Shown one piece after another: positions 54,762 to 64,000 of a stretch of DNA of 64,000 bases (positions within the stretch are counted from its first letter, which is position 1; the number at the start of each line of letters is the position of its first letter). Position numbers and translations under genes: made by a program. This stretch comes from Pseudonocardiales bacterium (GTDB lineage Bacteria; Actinomycetota; Actinomycetes; Mycobacteriales; Pseudonocardiaceae). The DNA lies in NCBI GenBank assembly GCA_019243635.1, contig JAFAUB010000090.1, positions 61,123 to 125,122 on the forward strand. Reading direction: 5' to 3'. The notes under the pieces are model-generated. The model searched no databases, was not told the DNA's origin, and was given only the letters and a program-made list of their open reading frames with translations.

Positions 54762-56152
54762 CGGTCCACGCCTCCCATCACCGGGTCGATCGACGCCACC
54801 GCGGCGATGACGTCGGCGAGCAGGCCGCCCTCGCTCATCGCCGGCATGGACTGCAGGTTGACGAAGCTGGGGTCCCGGGCGTGCACCCGCAGCGGCCGGG
54901 TCCCACCATCGGAGACCAGGTGGTAGCCCAGCTCGCCGCGCGGCGACTCCACCGCGGCGTAGACCTGACCCGGTGGCACCGCGAAACCCTCGGTGACCAG
55001 CTTGAAGTGGTGGATCAGCGACTCCATGGACTGCCCCATGATCTTACGGACGTACTCCAGCGAGTTGCCCATCCCGTCGGAGCCGATGGACAGCCTGGCC
55101 GGCCAGGCGATCTTGGCATCCTCCACCATCACCGGGCCGGGCTCGAGCTTGTCCAGGCACTGGGACGCGATCTTGAGCGACTGGTGGATCTCCGCGACGC
55201 GCAGGACGTAGCGGGCGTAGCAGTCCGCGTCGGTGGAGGTGGGGACCTCGAACTCGTACTCCTCATAGCCGCAGTAAGGCTCGACCTTGCGCAGGTCCCA
55301 CTCCAGGCCGGCGCCGCGCAGGATCGGCCCGGTGACGCCCAGCTGCAGGCACCCGTCCAGCGGCAGGTAGCCCACCTTGCACAGCCGCTGCTTCCAGATC
55401 GGCTGGCCGGTGAGCAGCTTGTCGTAGTCGCCCAGCCGGGAGTCCATCACCTTCAGGAAGTCCCGGACCTTGGTGTCGTAGCCCTCGGGCAGGTCCTGCG
55501 CGACGCCGCCGGGCCGGATGAACGCATGGTTCATCCGCATGCCGGTGAGGAACTCCAGCAGGTGCAGAACCTCCTCGCGCTCGCGGAACCCGGCGGTCAT
55601 CCCGGTCAACGCACCGAGCTCCATCCCACCGGTGGCGATCGCCACCAGGTGCGAGCCGACCCGGTTGAGCTCCATGAGCAGCACCCGGATCACCTGCGCG
55701 CGCCGCGGCGCGGTGATGCCCAGCAGCTTCTCGGTGGCCAGGCAGTAGGCCGCCTCGTTGAACAGCGGCGCCAGGTAGTCCGCCCGGGTGACGAAGGTGA
55801 CGCCCTGGGTCCAGGTCCGGTACTCGCAGTTCTTCTCGATACCGGTGTGCAGGTAGCCGATCACCGATCGGGCCTGGGTGACGACCTCCCCCTCCAGCTC
55901 CAGGACCAGCCGCAGCACACCGTGCGTGGAGGGGTGCTGCGGCCCCATGTTGACGACGATGCGCTCGTCGTGGCGCCAGTCCTCCAGCAGGCTGTCCCAG
56001 TCACCACCGGTGACGGTGTACACCCGGCCCTCGGTGGTCTCCCGCGCCGTGGCTGCATAGGGGTCCGGGCCCGCACCGTCGCCGGCCGTGTCGGTCGTTC
56101 CGCTGGCGACCGTGTGGGCGGGCTCGGTGTCGCCGTGCTGTCGCTGAGTCAT
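54758..56152 (-). CDS. nuoD: NADH-quinone oxidoreductase subunit D
   Basis: A 464-residue 49-kDa-type subunit lining the quinone cavity: [38 protein letters not shown] and SESPRG-type loop [17 protein letters not shown] are conserved, as is [15 protein letters not shown]. The N-terminal 55 residues are a Thr/Ala-rich extension. ATG 56152 shares one base with the nuoC stop. Confidence 0.95.
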   Translation of the reverse strand: MTQRQHGDTEPAHTVASGTTDTAGDGAGPDPYAATARETTEGRVYTVTGGDWDSLLEDWRHDERIVVNMGPQHPSTHGVLRLVLELEGEVVTQARSVIGYLHTGIEKNCEYRTWTQGVTFVTRADYLAPLFNEAAYCLATEKLLGITAPRRAQVIRVLLMELNRVGSHLVAIATGGMELGALTGMTAGFREREEVLHLLEFLTGMRMNHAFIRPGGVAQDLPEGYDTKVRDFLKVMDSRLGDYDKLLTGQPIWKQRLCKVGYLPLDGCLQLGVTGPILRGAGLEWDLRKVEPYCGYEEYEFEVPTSTDADCYARYVLRVAEIHQSLKIASQCLDKLEPGPVMVEDAKIAWPARLSIGSDGMGNSLEYVRKIMGQSMESLIHHFKLVTEGFAVPPGQVYAAVESPRGELGYHLVSDGGTRPLRVHARDPSFVNLQSMPAMSEGGLLADVIAAVASIDPVMGGVDR

Positions 56153-56916
56153 CAGGAGTACGCCCTCCGCTGGTCCGGCGGCGGGATCTCGGCACCCTTG
56201 TACTCCACCGGGATCCCCCCGAGCGGATAGTCCTTGCGCTGCGGGTGGCCGTCCCAGTCGTCCGGCATGAGGATGCGGGTCAGCGCGGGGTGGCCGTCGA
56301 AGACGATGCCGAACATGTCCCAGGCCTCCCGCTCGTGCCAGTCGGCGGTCGGGTAGACCTCGACCACACTGGGCACGTGCGCGTCGTCGACGTCGACGAC
56401 GACCTCGAGCCGGATCCGGCGCCGGTAGGTCATCGAGGTGAGGTGGTAGACCGCGTGCAGCCGCCCCGCGACCTCGGTGCCGTAGTCCACGCCGGATACC
56501 GAGCTGCACAGCTCGAAGCGCAGCGCCGGATCGTCCCGCAGAGTGCGGCACAGCGCCACCAGGTGCTCCCGGCGCACGTAGTAGGTGATCTCCCCGCGGT
56601 CCACGGTGACCTGCTGGATCGCCGCGGTGGGCACCCCGCGCTCGGCCATCGCGGCCAGCAGCTCGTCGGTGAGCTCGTCGAACCACCCGCCGTAGGGCCG
56701 CTGCGCCGGGGGCGGTGCGTAAGCCGGGAGCGTCAGCCCGCCGTACCCGGAGGTGTCCCCCCAGCCGCGAACGCCGAACATGCCCTGCCGAGCCCGGCCG
56801 GCGACCAGCCCGCCGCGAGCCTCGTGCTCGGCCTGCTCCGATGGGCTCAGCTCGGCCGAGCTGCGCTGCCCGGGCGCGAGATCCTTGCTGGTGTCCTGGC
56901 TCGCCGCGTCGCTCAC
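56152..56916 (-). CDS. nuoC: NADH-quinone oxidoreductase subunit C
   Basis: A 254-residue 30-kDa-type subunit. [40 protein letters not shown] and [20 protein letters not shown] are family hallmarks. The first 70 residues are variable and polar. GTG 56916 overlaps nuoB as GTGA. Confidence 0.94.
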   Translation of the reverse strand: MSDAASQDTSKDLAPGQRSSAELSPSEQAEHEARGGLVAGRARQGMFGVRGWGDTSGYGGLTLPAYAPPPAQRPYGGWFDELTDELLAAMAERGVPTAAIQQVTVDRGEITYYVRREHLVALCRTLRDDPALRFELCSSVSGVDYGTEVAGRLHAVYHLTSMTYRRRIRLEVVVDVDDAHVPSVVEVYPTADWHEREAWDMFGIVFDGHPALTRILMPDDWDGHPQRKDYPLGGIPVEYKGAEIPPPDQRRAYS

Positions 56917-57476
56917 TGCCGCTGCGCTCCGGAGTTCTTGGGCGCGTAGTGCACCGAGGAGGGCACCATCTCCGTGTGCTGTTCGGCCTTCACCGCGGCC
57001 CGCTTGGGCCCCAGCGGCTCATCCATGATCTTGGCGTGCAGCTTGAGGATCGCGTCGATGAGCATCTCCGGACGTGGCGGGCACCCCGGCAGGTACATGT
57101 CCACCGGGACGATGTGGTCCACCCCCTGCACGATCGCGTAGTTGTTGAACATCCCCCCGCTGGAGGCGCAGACGCCCATCGCGAGCACCCAGCGCGGCTC
57201 GGGCATCTGGTCGTAGATCTGCCGCAGCACCGGGGCCATCTTGTTGCTCACCCGGCCCGCCACGATCATCAGGTCAGCCTGGCGGGGCGAGGCCCGGAAC
57301 ACCTCCATACCGAAACGGGCCAGGTCGTAACGGGGCGCCCCGGTGGTCATCATCTCGATGGCGCAGCAGGCCAACCCGAACGTGGCGGGCCACAGCGACG
57401 ACTTCCGGGTCCAGTTGACCAGCTTCTCCACACTGGTCAGCAGGATCCCGCTGGGCAGCTTCTCTTCCAGACCCAT
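56913..57476 (-). CDS. nuoB: NADH-quinone oxidoreductase subunit B
   Basis: A 187-residue subunit carrying cluster N2: [11 protein letters not shown] supplies two adjacent cysteines, [14 protein letters not shown] and [20 protein letters not shown] the others. It passes electrons to quinone with NuoD. ATG 57476 lies 2 bases after the nuoA stop. Confidence 0.95.
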   Translation of the reverse strand: MGLEEKLPSGILLTSVEKLVNWTRKSSLWPATFGLACCAIEMMTTGAPRYDLARFGMEVFRASPRQADLMIVAGRVSNKMAPVLRQIYDQMPEPRWVLAMGVCASSGGMFNNYAIVQGVDHIVPVDMYLPGCPPRPEMLIDAILKLHAKIMDEPLGPKRAAVKAEQHTEMVPSSVHYAPKNSGAQRQ

Positions 57477-57478
57477 GA

Positions 57479-57844
57479 TCAGTTCCAGTCCAGCCCGCCG
57501 CGTCGCCACACGTAGGCGTAGGCGAAGCCGAGCGTCACGATGAACAGCACGATCTCCACCAGGCCGAAGATCCCCAACGAGTCCGCAGCCACCGCGAACG
57601 GGTACAAGAACACCATCTCGATATCGAACAGGATGAACAGCATCGCGGTGAGGTAGTACGCCACCGGCATCCGCCCGGCCCCCGCGACCGGCTGCGGTGA
57701 CGGCTCGATCCCGCACTCGTAGGCGTCAAGCTTAGCCCTGTTGTACCGGCGAGGCCCGATGTACGGGGCGGCGGCGACGGAGAAGACCGCGAAACCCCCC
57801 GCCAGCAGCAGCATCAGCACCAGGGGAACATAGGACTGCAGCAC
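57479..57844 (-). CDS. nuoA: NADH-quinone oxidoreductase subunit A
   Basis: A 121-residue, three-helix subunit: [31 protein letters not shown] (the conserved loop), then [23 protein letters not shown] 57844 is preceded by GGAAGGGA; an ATG seven codons upstream sits before that site. First gene of the operon. Confidence 0.93.
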   Translation of the reverse strand: MLQSYVPLVLMLLLAGGFAVFSVAAAPYIGPRRYNRAKLDAYECGIEPSPQPVAGAGRMPVAYYLTAMLFILFDIEMVFLYPFAVAADSLGIFGLVEIVLFIVTLGFAYAYVWRRGGLDWN

Positions 57845-57911
57845 TCGCGTCCCTTCCTTCGGCATCTCGTGAGCACCCCGCGTCTACCCTACGTGCGGGC
57901 CGATCACGCGC

Positions 57912-57930
57912 TGCCTTGAGGCTAACCTAA
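57912..57930 (-). promoter_or_regulatory. Half-conserved iron-box-like sequence upstream of nuoA
   Basis: On the nuo strand it reads TTAGGTTAGCCTCAAGGCA, matching about 14 of 19 positions of the DtxR/IdeR consensus; the first half is perfect and the second half poor. It is 68 bases ahead of the nuoA start. Regulation by iron is inference. Confidence 0.35.
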
Positions 57931-57976
57931 AATCCGGCCCGGATCAGGCGTTATCCCGATCGTGAAGACCTGGTTA

Positions 57977-59269
57977 TCACACGCTGGGGGTCAGCCGGGT
58001 CATCGCTGTGATCACCCGGTCCATCGCGTCGCCCTCCCGGCTGTCATAGAGGTTGGCCAGCAGCTTGAGCAGGAAACGCATCAGGGTCGGACGTGACAGG
58101 CCGTGGCGGGTCGCCGCCCGCATCACGGCCGGGTGGCCGATCAACCGACTGAACGCGTTCCCCAACCGGAAGTAGCCCCCCAGCTCCTCACGCAGTGTAG
58201 CGGGGTAGCGACGCAGCGCGTGCTCCCGGGCCGGCCCCGCCGGCCGGGCCAGGGCCTGCACGGTGCACTCCGCGGCCAGCCGGGCGGACTGCATCGCGTA
58301 GGCGATGCCCTCGCCGTTGAACGAGTTGACCATACCGCCGGCGTCCCCGACCAGCAGCAGCCCGCCGCGATAGTGCGGGGTGCGGTTGAAGCCCATCGGC
58401 AGGGCCGCTCCGGCGATCCTGCCCGCGGCGTTGCCCTCGCGAAAGCCCCACTCCCGCGGGGTGCCGTCCAACCAGGACCGCAGCAGCGCCCGGTAGTCGG
58501 TCTTGCCGTACGCCGTGGACGTCGACAGGATTCCCAGGCCGACGTTGGACGTCCCATCGCCCATGCCGAAGATCCAGCCGTAGCCGGGCAGCAGCCGGGG
58601 CCGCGCCGCGATGGTGTGGTCCCAGAGCTCCAGGTGGCTCTCCAGGAAGTCGTCATGGGTGCGGGGGCTGGTGTAGTAGCGGCGCACCGCGACACCCATC
58701 GGCCGGTCCGCGCGCTTGTCCATCCCCAGGCTCAGCGCGAGCCGGGCACTGACCCCGTCGCAGGCCAGCGTGAGCGGGGCGCGGTAGGTCATCGGCTGCC
58801 TGTCCGGACCCTGCCGGCCCGTGACGCCGACGACCCGCCCGGTGCGCTGGTCGGTGATCGCCTCGGTGACCGTGCTGAGCTCGTGCAGCCGGGCGCCGGC
58901 CTTCTCGGCGTGGCGCGCCAGCATCTCGTCGAAGTCCAGCCGCTGGCGGACCGCGCCGTAGGGCGGGAAGCTGGCCAGCTCGGGCCACGACAGCTCGATC
59001 GTCACCGCGCCGCCCACCACGCGCAGGCCCCGGTTGTGCAGCCAGCCGGCCTCGGTACTGGTGTCGATGCCCAGGTCGATCAGCTGCTTGACGCCACGAG
59101 GTGTCAGCCCGTCCCCGCACACCTTGTCGCGGGGGAAGGTGGACTTCTCCAGCAGCAGCACGTCCAGCCCGGTGCGGGCCAGGTAGGCCGCCGCCGTAGA
59201 GCCCGCGGGTCCCGCCCCGACCACGATCACGTCGGCATCGTCGCCGCTGGAGCCCGCCCGCCTGGCCAT
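57977..59269 (-). CDS. menJ: Geranylgeranyl reductase family FAD enzyme, probable menaquinone reductase MenJ
   Basis: A 430-residue FAD-dependent reductase: DVIVVGAGPAGSTAAAYLAR (dinucleotide fold), LLEKSTFPRDKVCGDGLTPR, and LLLVGDAGGMVNSFNGEGIA (FAD-binding). This type (Rv0561c, MenJ) saturates an isoprene unit of menaquinone. Position next to complex I and the polyprenyl synthase supports this. ATG 59269 has GGAGGGAG upstream. Confidence 0.85.
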   Translation of the reverse strand: MARRAGSSGDDADVIVVGAGPAGSTAAAYLARTGLDVLLLEKSTFPRDKVCGDGLTPRGVKQLIDLGIDTSTEAGWLHNRGLRVVGGAVTIELSWPELASFPPYGAVRQRLDFDEMLARHAEKAGARLHELSTVTEAITDQRTGRVVGVTGRQGPDRQPMTYRAPLTLACDGVSARLALSLGMDKRADRPMGVAVRRYYTSPRTHDDFLESHLELWDHTIAARPRLLPGYGWIFGMGDGTSNVGLGILSTSTAYGKTDYRALLRSWLDGTPREWGFREGNAAGRIAGAALPMGFNRTPHYRGGLLLVGDAGGMVNSFNGEGIAYAMQSARLAAECTVQALARPAGPAREHALRRYPATLREELGGYFRLGNAFSRLIGHPAVMRAATRHGLSRPTLMRFLLKLLANLYDSREGDAMDRVITAMTRLTPSV

Positions 59270-59430
59270 CTCGCTCCCTCCATCCCGCTCCCTCGCCGCG
59301 ATCCCGCACTGCCGTCCGGGGCGAGTGTACGGGTCAGCCGCCTGGCCTCCGCTGGTGTCGCCACTCCGGTCGCCGGCCGACCACACTTGCGGAAACAGCG
59401 GCTCGACCCGGACTCGGCCCAGACACCGAA

Positions 59431-59491
59431 GATCGTGGTTTGTGTGCGTTCGGCGACAGAATGTGTCGCCGAACGCACACAAACCACGATC
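59431..59491. repeat. Perfect 61-bp hairpin element (28-bp arms, 5-base loop)
   Basis: GATCGTGGTTTGTGTGCG then TTCGGCGACA, loop GAATG, then the exact reverse complement (59464-59491). It lies between the divergently placed menJ and TIR-WD40 genes, 160 bases from menJ. A diverged copy is at 38989-39049. It could be a REP-type element, a terminator-like structure or the end of a non-autonomous mobile element. Confidence 0.9.
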
Positions 59492-59869
59492 AACCCGGGT
59501 GGCGGCCTGCACTTCACTCCCGCGAGTGAGCGGTAGGATCCTCCGGGAAGAAGCCCCCGGAGCAGCTGGTGCCGCAGCCCGCGTGGGACGCCGTTCGCTT
59601 GGAAACACACGCTTCCGGCGCCATCGCCGAGCTGCTCATCGAGAGGGGCTCCGCGGGACCGGCTGGCACCCCGAGGCCGGCTCGCTGTCCACCGTTCTCG
59701 TGGCCCCGTACGGCTCCTGGTGCCCGGTGGCGCACGAGCCCGACCACCACAGCGAGCACCAGGTCGCCGCAGCTGGAGCGCCGCCCGGATACCCACGCCG
59801 ATTGACGGTCGAAGTCCACGCAAGCGGAGTAAGGTCACCCGCACGTGAGGTCGCAGGAGGGGCACGTGG
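59492..59869. other. Region before the TIR-WD40 gene with nSTAND N-terminal remnants
   Basis: One frame around 59548-59620 reads PPEQLVPQPAWDAVRLETHA, close to the N-terminal segment of the broken nSTAND gene (PPEQ...DSVRLEAHASG). A second frame near 59800 has LTVEVHASGVRS. Between them is material that fits no frame. It looks as if an STAND-type N-terminus was here before a rearrangement joined the TIR domain. Confidence 0.45.
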
Positions 59870-62743
59870 ATGAACCAAGCGGGTCATGACCTGCGTGTTC
59901 ACTATCCGGATGGTGTTCGTGGTGCGACTTCGGGATATGACGCGTTCATCTCCTACAGCCATGCCCTGGACGGTTTCCTCGCACCGGCGCTGCAGACCGG
60001 GTTGGAGCGGTTCGCGAAACCCTGGTATCGACCGCGGGCCCTGCGGGTCTTCCGGGACACCACGAACCTGGCCGCCAACCCAGGCCTGTGGACGTCCATC
60101 GAGGAGGCGTTAGCCGCCTCGACGTGGCTGGTGCTGCTGGCCTCGCCGACCGCAGCACAGTCGAAGTGGGTCAACCGCGAGGTCGCCTGGTGGCTGGCGA
60201 ACAAGCCGCCGCAGCGGTTGCTCGTGGTGCTCACCGAGGGCGAGTTCGCCTGGGCCGACGACGCCGCACACGATGCCGGGGCGAGCGCGGCCCTGCCACC
60301 AGCGCTGCGCGGCGCCTTCGCCGAGGAACCCCGCTGGGTGGACCTGCGCTGGCTGCACGACGCGGACCAGGTGGCCCAGTCCAACCCCCGGTTGCGGGAG
60401 TGCGTGGCCGACATCGCCGCGGCCGTACGCGAGGTTCCCAAGGACGAGCTGGTGGGTGAGCACATCCGCCAGCACCGCCGCACCATGCGGCTGGCTCGGG
60501 GTAGCGTCGCCGCCTTGGCGGTGCTGCTGGTCACGGCGCTCGTGGCCGCACTCGTCGCCTTCCAACAACGCGCCACCGCGCGGAGCGAACGCGACAACGC
60601 GATCTTCAACCAGATCACCGCCCAAGCGGACCGGCAGCGCAGCACTGACGTGTCCCTCGCGGCGCAACTCGACCTCACCGCCTACCACATGCGACCGACG
60701 ACTCCGGACCTCTACACGGCCTTGGTCACCGATGCGAACGCCACCTTGTCCACCCTGCTGGCCGGCTACACCGACTCTGTCAGGGCTGTGGTGTTCAGCC
60801 CTGACAGGCGCACCCTGGCCACCGGCGGCGACGACCACAGAGTGCGGCTGTGGAACGTCACCGACCCGACCCACCCCACGCCCTTCGGCCCACCCCTGAC
60901 CGGGCACAATGCCAACGTCTTCTCGATGGCGTTCAGCCCTGACGGACGGACCCTGGCCACCGGCAGCGACGACCAGACCGTACGACTGTGGAACGTCACC
61001 GACCCCACCCACCCCACACCGCTGAGCCCGCCGCTGACAGGCCGCACTGGCCCGGTCTACGCGGTGGTATTCAGCCCTGACGGGCACACCCTGGCCGCCG
61101 GCGGCAATGACCAGACCGTACGACTGTGGAACGTCACCAATCCCACACACCCCGCACCTCTGGGCCCACCCCTGACCGACCACACCGGCAACGTCAACGC
61201 GGTGGCGTTCAGTCCCGACGGGCAAACCCTGGCCACCGGCAGCGATGACAACAAGGTGCGGTTGTGGAACGTGGCCGACCCGGCCCATGCCATGCTCCTA
61301 GGCCAGCCCCTTGCCGACCACGCCGGCAAAGTCAACACGGTGGCGTTCAGCCCTGACGGGCACACCCTGGCCAGCGGCAGCGACGACCAGACGGTGCGGC
61401 TGTGGACTGTGACCGACCCGGCGCATCCCACGCCCCTGGGCCAGCCGCTGACCGACCACACCAACATCGTCAACACAGTGGTGTTCAGTCATGATGGGCG
61501 CACCTTGGCCAGTGGCAGCGACGATCACAAAGTGCGGTTATGGGACGTGGCCGACCCCGCCTATCCCACACTCCTGGGCCAGCCCTTGGCCGGCCACACC
61601 GACTACGTCAACGTGGTGGCGTTCAGCCCTGACGGGCACACCCTGGCCAGTGGCAGCAACGACGACACGGTCCGGCTGTGGAACGTTCCCTCTACGCTCA
61701 TGACCGCACACACCGACGACGTCTTCTCGGTGGTGTTCAGCCCTGACGGCCGCACCCTGGCCACCGGCAGCGGCGACCAGACGGTGCGGCTGTGGAACGT
61801 CACCGACCCGACCCAACCCACACCCTTCGGCCCACCCCTGACCGGGCACAATGCCAACGTCTTCTCGGTGGCGTTCAGCCCTGACGGACGGACCCTGGCC
61901 ACCGGCAGCGGCGACCAGACGGTGCGGCTGTGGAACGTCACCGACCCAACCCAACCCACATCCCTGGGCCAGCTCCTGCCCGGTCACACCAAGTCGGTCA
62001 ATGCGGTGGTGTTCAGTCCTGATGGGCGCACCTTGGCCAGCGGCAGTGACGACCAGACGGTGCGGCTGTGGAACGTGACCGACCCGACCCACCCGACCGC
62101 GCTGGGCCAACCCCTGATCGGACACACCAAAGAGGTCAACGTGGTGGTCTTCAGCCCAGACGGGCACACCCTGGCCACCGGCAGCAGCGACCAGACCGTG
62201 CGACTGTGGAACGTGACCGACCCAGCCCACCCCACCCCACTGGGCCAACCCCTGACCGGACACACCAAAGAGGTCAACGCGGTGGTCTTCAGCCCAGACG
62301 GGCACACCCTGGCCACCGGCAGCAGCGACCGGACCGTGCGACTGTGGAACGTGACCGACGTGACCCACCCAACTCCGCTGGGGCCGCCCCGGACCGGACA
62401 CACCGACTCGGTCAACACAGTGGTGTTCAGTCACGACGGGCACACCTTGGCCACCGGCAGCCGCGACCAGACCGTGCGACTGTGGAACGTGACCGACCCG
62501 ACCCGACCCACCCTATTGGACCAACCACTGACCGGACACACCAACTTCGTCAACGCGGTGGTGTTCAGTCCTGATGGGCACACCCTGGCCAGCGGCAGCA
62601 CTGATCACACAGTTCGGCTGTGGAGAATGGACGTCGACCAAGCGATCCAGCGGATCTGCGCCACCACCGTGAACACGCTCACTCCAGCCGAGTGGGCGCG
62701 GTACGTGTCACCGGACCTGCCCTATCGCCCGCTGTGCCGGTGA
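59870..62743 (+). CDS. TIR-domain / transmembrane / WD40-repeat protein
   Basis: 957 residues. Residues 2-16 carry the short motif NQAGHDLRVHYPDGV; residues 22 to about 195 are a TIR domain (GYDAFISYSHALDGFL; WVNREVAWWLAN with Glu104 at the expected NADase position). A single hydrophobic helix follows (about 212-231), then a linker of 65 residues, and 14 WD repeats with the pattern FSPDGxTLATGSxDxTVRLW. A short linker after repeat 7 suggests two seven-bladed propellers. The C-terminus TLTPAEWARYVSPDLPYRPL matches the broken gene at 17045. Probable membrane-anchored sensor whose TIR domain could deplete NAD; role in defence is inference. ATG 59870 follows GGAGGGG. Confidence 0.88.
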   Translation: MNQAGHDLRVHYPDGVRGATSGYDAFISYSHALDGFLAPALQTGLERFAKPWYRPRALRVFRDTTNLAANPGLWTSIEEALAASTWLVLLASPTAAQSKWVNREVAWWLANKPPQRLLVVLTEGEFAWADDAAHDAGASAALPPALRGAFAEEPRWVDLRWLHDADQVAQSNPRLRECVADIAAAVREVPKDELVGEHIRQHRRTMRLARGSVAALAVLLVTALVAALVAFQQRATARSERDNAIFNQITAQADRQRSTDVSLAAQLDLTAYHMRPTTPDLYTALVTDANATLSTLLAGYTDSVRAVVFSPDRRTLATGGDDHRVRLWNVTDPTHPTPFGPPLTGHNANVFSMAFSPDGRTLATGSDDQTVRLWNVTDPTHPTPLSPPLTGRTGPVYAVVFSPDGHTLAAGGNDQTVRLWNVTNPTHPAPLGPPLTDHTGNVNAVAFSPDGQTLATGSDDNKVRLWNVADPAHAMLLGQPLADHAGKVNTVAFSPDGHTLASGSDDQTVRLWTVTDPAHPTPLGQPLTDHTNIVNTVVFSHDGRTLASGSDDHKVRLWDVADPAYPTLLGQPLAGHTDYVNVVAFSPDGHTLASGSNDDTVRLWNVPSTLMTAHTDDVFSVVFSPDGRTLATGSGDQTVRLWNVTDPTQPTPFGPPLTGHNANVFSVAFSPDGRTLATGSGDQTVRLWNVTDPTQPTSLGQLLPGHTKSVNAVVFSPDGRTLASGSDDQTVRLWNVTDPTHPTALGQPLIGHTKEVNVVVFSPDGHTLATGSSDQTVRLWNVTDPAHPTPLGQPLTGHTKEVNAVVFSPDGHTLATGSSDRTVRLWNVTDVTHPTPLGPPRTGHTDSVNTVVFSHDGHTLATGSRDQTVRLWNVTDPTRPTLLDQPLTGHTNFVNAVVFSPDGHTLASGSTDHTVRLWRMDVDQAIQRICATTVNTLTPAEWARYVSPDLPYRPLCR

Positions 62744-62842
62744 CGTCTCCCTCCGGAGCCCCGCTGGCCGGACCACACCTGAATGGGACTCGGCGAGGTC
62801 GATGAACTTCAGGGCCTGTACGGCACACCACGCGCTGTCGGT

Positions 62843-63871
62843 TCAGTCATGATTCGTGAGGCCGGCTCGCGCGGCGAGCTGTTCCAACTGCTCTGAGCGC
62901 GTACCTGAGGAACTACGCCGGAGACCATCGATGAGGTCGATGGCGATGGGGCGGCAGCGTATCTCGTCCGGGAACAGGCTCTCGGCTGTGAGCAATGCGC
63001 TGACGGCGTCATCAGGGTGGCCGGCGAGACCGTGACCCCGCGCTACGCTGAGATAGTAACTGGCGCGCCGCTCCTTGGGTAACCGATTGAGACCATCCGA
63101 CGTAACCTGACGGGCGGCACTGACGGCACCAGCACCCTCACCGAGGGCGAGACGAACCCCGACCTGATGCAAGCGGACATTGGTCGGGCCGAAAGCGGTA
63201 AAGCGCTCGTTGCCGTCGTACCCAAGCTGACGGGCGACACTATGGCCTTCATCCAGCAGGTCACGAGCTACCACGGGCCTGGCGGCATGACCGGCGACCT
63301 CCGCCCCCCTGAGGAACAGCATCCCATAGACCGACAGGTATGCCGGTGAGCCGCCGCCGCGCTCCGGCTCCAAACGGTCAATGTCGGCCCGCACGAGTTC
63401 AAGCGCCTGATCGTAGTGGTTCATGAACATGAGCCCCGAGGCCACCCGGCGTGCCGCCTCGCTGATCAGCAAGCTGTCACCGGTTTCCTCAGCAAGCACG
63501 AAACCCCGCTCGGCAGCCAACCAAGCAAGACCAAATTCATCGAGCTTATAGAGCGTAGAGGCGGTCACCTGGTAGGCCTGTGACAATAGCGAGCGGGCAC
63601 GTCGTGCCTGATCATCGGCACCCGGATAGGCCGCAACGGCCGTCTGCGCAGTGGTGAGCAGACGCGGCAACGTCTGACCGAGCAAGGGCCAGTGGGCATT
63701 CTGAAAGACAGTAAAGGCGTAGGTGACCGATTGGGCGAGCCGGTCGAGATCCGGTGGTGCGTTCATCTCAGCAGGTGGGGGCATGAACGTCCGGCTGATG
63801 GCCTGGTAAGACTGCAAGGCAGACCGAATAGCGGAGATCTCAAAGAGGTCTAGACAGTGAGGATTATGCAA
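62843..63871 (-). CDS. TPR-type regulator C-terminal domain, N-terminus replaced by a transposase gene end
   Basis: 342 residues read from a TTG at 63871. Helical repeats such as LSQAYQVTASTLYKLDEFGL, ERGFVLAEETGDSLLISEAA and RASYYLSVARGHGLAGHPDD match the sensor half of XRE/TPR regulators. The HTH that should precede it is absent because the transposase frame ends at 63864. An AAGGAGGA from the transposase end happens to sit just before the TTG, so some translation is possible. Convergent with the TIR-WD40 gene, 99 bases apart. Confidence 0.6.
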   Translation of the reverse strand: MHNPHCLDLFEISAIRSALQSYQAISRTFMPPPAEMNAPPDLDRLAQSVTYAFTVFQNAHWPLLGQTLPRLLTTAQTAVAAYPGADDQARRARSLLSQAYQVTASTLYKLDEFGLAWLAAERGFVLAEETGDSLLISEAARRVASGLMFMNHYDQALELVRADIDRLEPERGGGSPAYLSVYGMLFLRGAEVAGHAARPVVARDLLDEGHSVARQLGYDGNERFTAFGPTNVRLHQVGVRLALGEGAGAVSAARQVTSDGLNRLPKERRASYYLSVARGHGLAGHPDDAVSALLTAESLFPDEIRCRPIAIDLIDGLRRSSSGTRSEQLEQLAARAGLTNHD

Positions 63872-64000
63872 AATCCTCCTTGAAGAAGTATAGGCCGATA
63901 GCGGCTCGAAACGAGGACAAGAAGGTCTTCAACGGCCTTCTGTAATCAGTGAAGAGGATCCGCCATGTCTTGAGGTTGGCGATGGCCCGCTCGACGGGCG
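63864..64000 (-). mobile_element. IS5-type transposase, 3' end (runs off window)
   Basis: The last 45 codons read ERAIANLKTWRILFTDYRRP, LKTFLSSFRAAIGLYFFKED and a stop at 63864. RAIANLKTWRILxTDYRRP is a signature of the C-terminus of DDE transposases of the IS5-like group. The insertion appears to have removed the start of the neighbouring regulator gene. Confidence 0.8.

Noticed and set aside
59545..59873. Overlapping plus-strand frames before the TIR gene as an extra gene
   Set aside because: Homology jumps between frames; better explained as remnants of an STAND-type N-terminus.

Overview
The window is about 64 kb of high-GC actinobacterial chromosome, with many GTG starts and GTGA/ATGA overlaps. 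The gene order manA / SIS-like / Trm112-like / manB / DUF3499 / metallopeptidase-like / whiB2 / fbiA / fbiB follows the order I know from mycobacteria and relatives (the Rv3255c-Rv3262 block). Together with a menaquinone-type complex I operon bracketed by geranylgeranyl-reductase and polyprenyl-synthase genes, this suggests a Pseudonocardiaceae-like organism. Assignment below phylum/order level is inference.

Region 1 (1-14.3 kb) is core. A leftward mannose-activation operon (manB, a Trm112-like small protein, a phosphosugar-isomerase-like protein, manA, a cation-efflux transporter, a biotin carboxylase N-terminus) lies beside whiB2 and a large membrane protein that looks like the membrane half of a glycosyltransferase without its GT2 domain. 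Rightward genes encode an M50 protease, a YihY/BrkB membrane protein, coenzyme F420 side-chain enzymes FbiA and FbiB, and a NUDIX hydrolase.

Region 2 (14.3-26.7 kb) is accessory and decayed. It holds an O-methyltransferase, a broken HTH/DUF397 pair, a TrmH-type methyltransferase, a broken nSTAND-WD40 gene, a secreted phosphodiesterase-like enzyme, SLOG, SIMPL, DUF3072 and DUF1345 proteins, a PLD-like regulator remnant beside a HAD phosphatase, and a nearly empty integrative-element scar in the 3' end of tRNA-Tyr (42-bp att duplication, truncated tyrosine integrase, transposase fragment). A 37-39 bp inverted repeat brackets 14.2-18.6 kb.

Region 3 (26.8-33.6 kb) carries yajQ, a dTDP-glucose synthase gene, htpX, a dimethylargininase divergent from an enoyl-CoA hydratase across a two-level palindrome, a TyrRS-like protein whose HIGH motif reads TWGW, and a polyprenyl diphosphate synthase.

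Region 4 (33.6-59.3 kb, leftward) is a full 14-gene NADH:quinone oxidoreductase operon preceded by a MenJ-like menaquinone reductase. It is split between nuoK and nuoL by about 8.1 kb of foreign DNA flanked by a 91-bp near-perfect duplication of the nuoK 3' end. The insert carries a TPR regulator-like protein, a frameshifted double glycosyltransferase with a cupin, a nucleotidyltransferase-like protein, and a 994-residue fused alpha-beta glycyl-tRNA synthetase, a form unusual for Actinobacteria.

Region 5 (59.3-64 kb) holds a 28-bp-arm perfect hairpin (a diverged copy sits at the left edge of the nuo insertion), an intact TIR-transmembrane-WD40 protein with 14 WD repeats, a second TPR regulator-like protein without its HTH, and the 3' end of a transposase that runs off the window. 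The strongest candidates for something new are the nuoK-anchored island with its fused GlyRS, the TWGW TyrRS paralogue, and the TIR/nSTAND-WD40 pair sharing a short QAxxD-type peptide.
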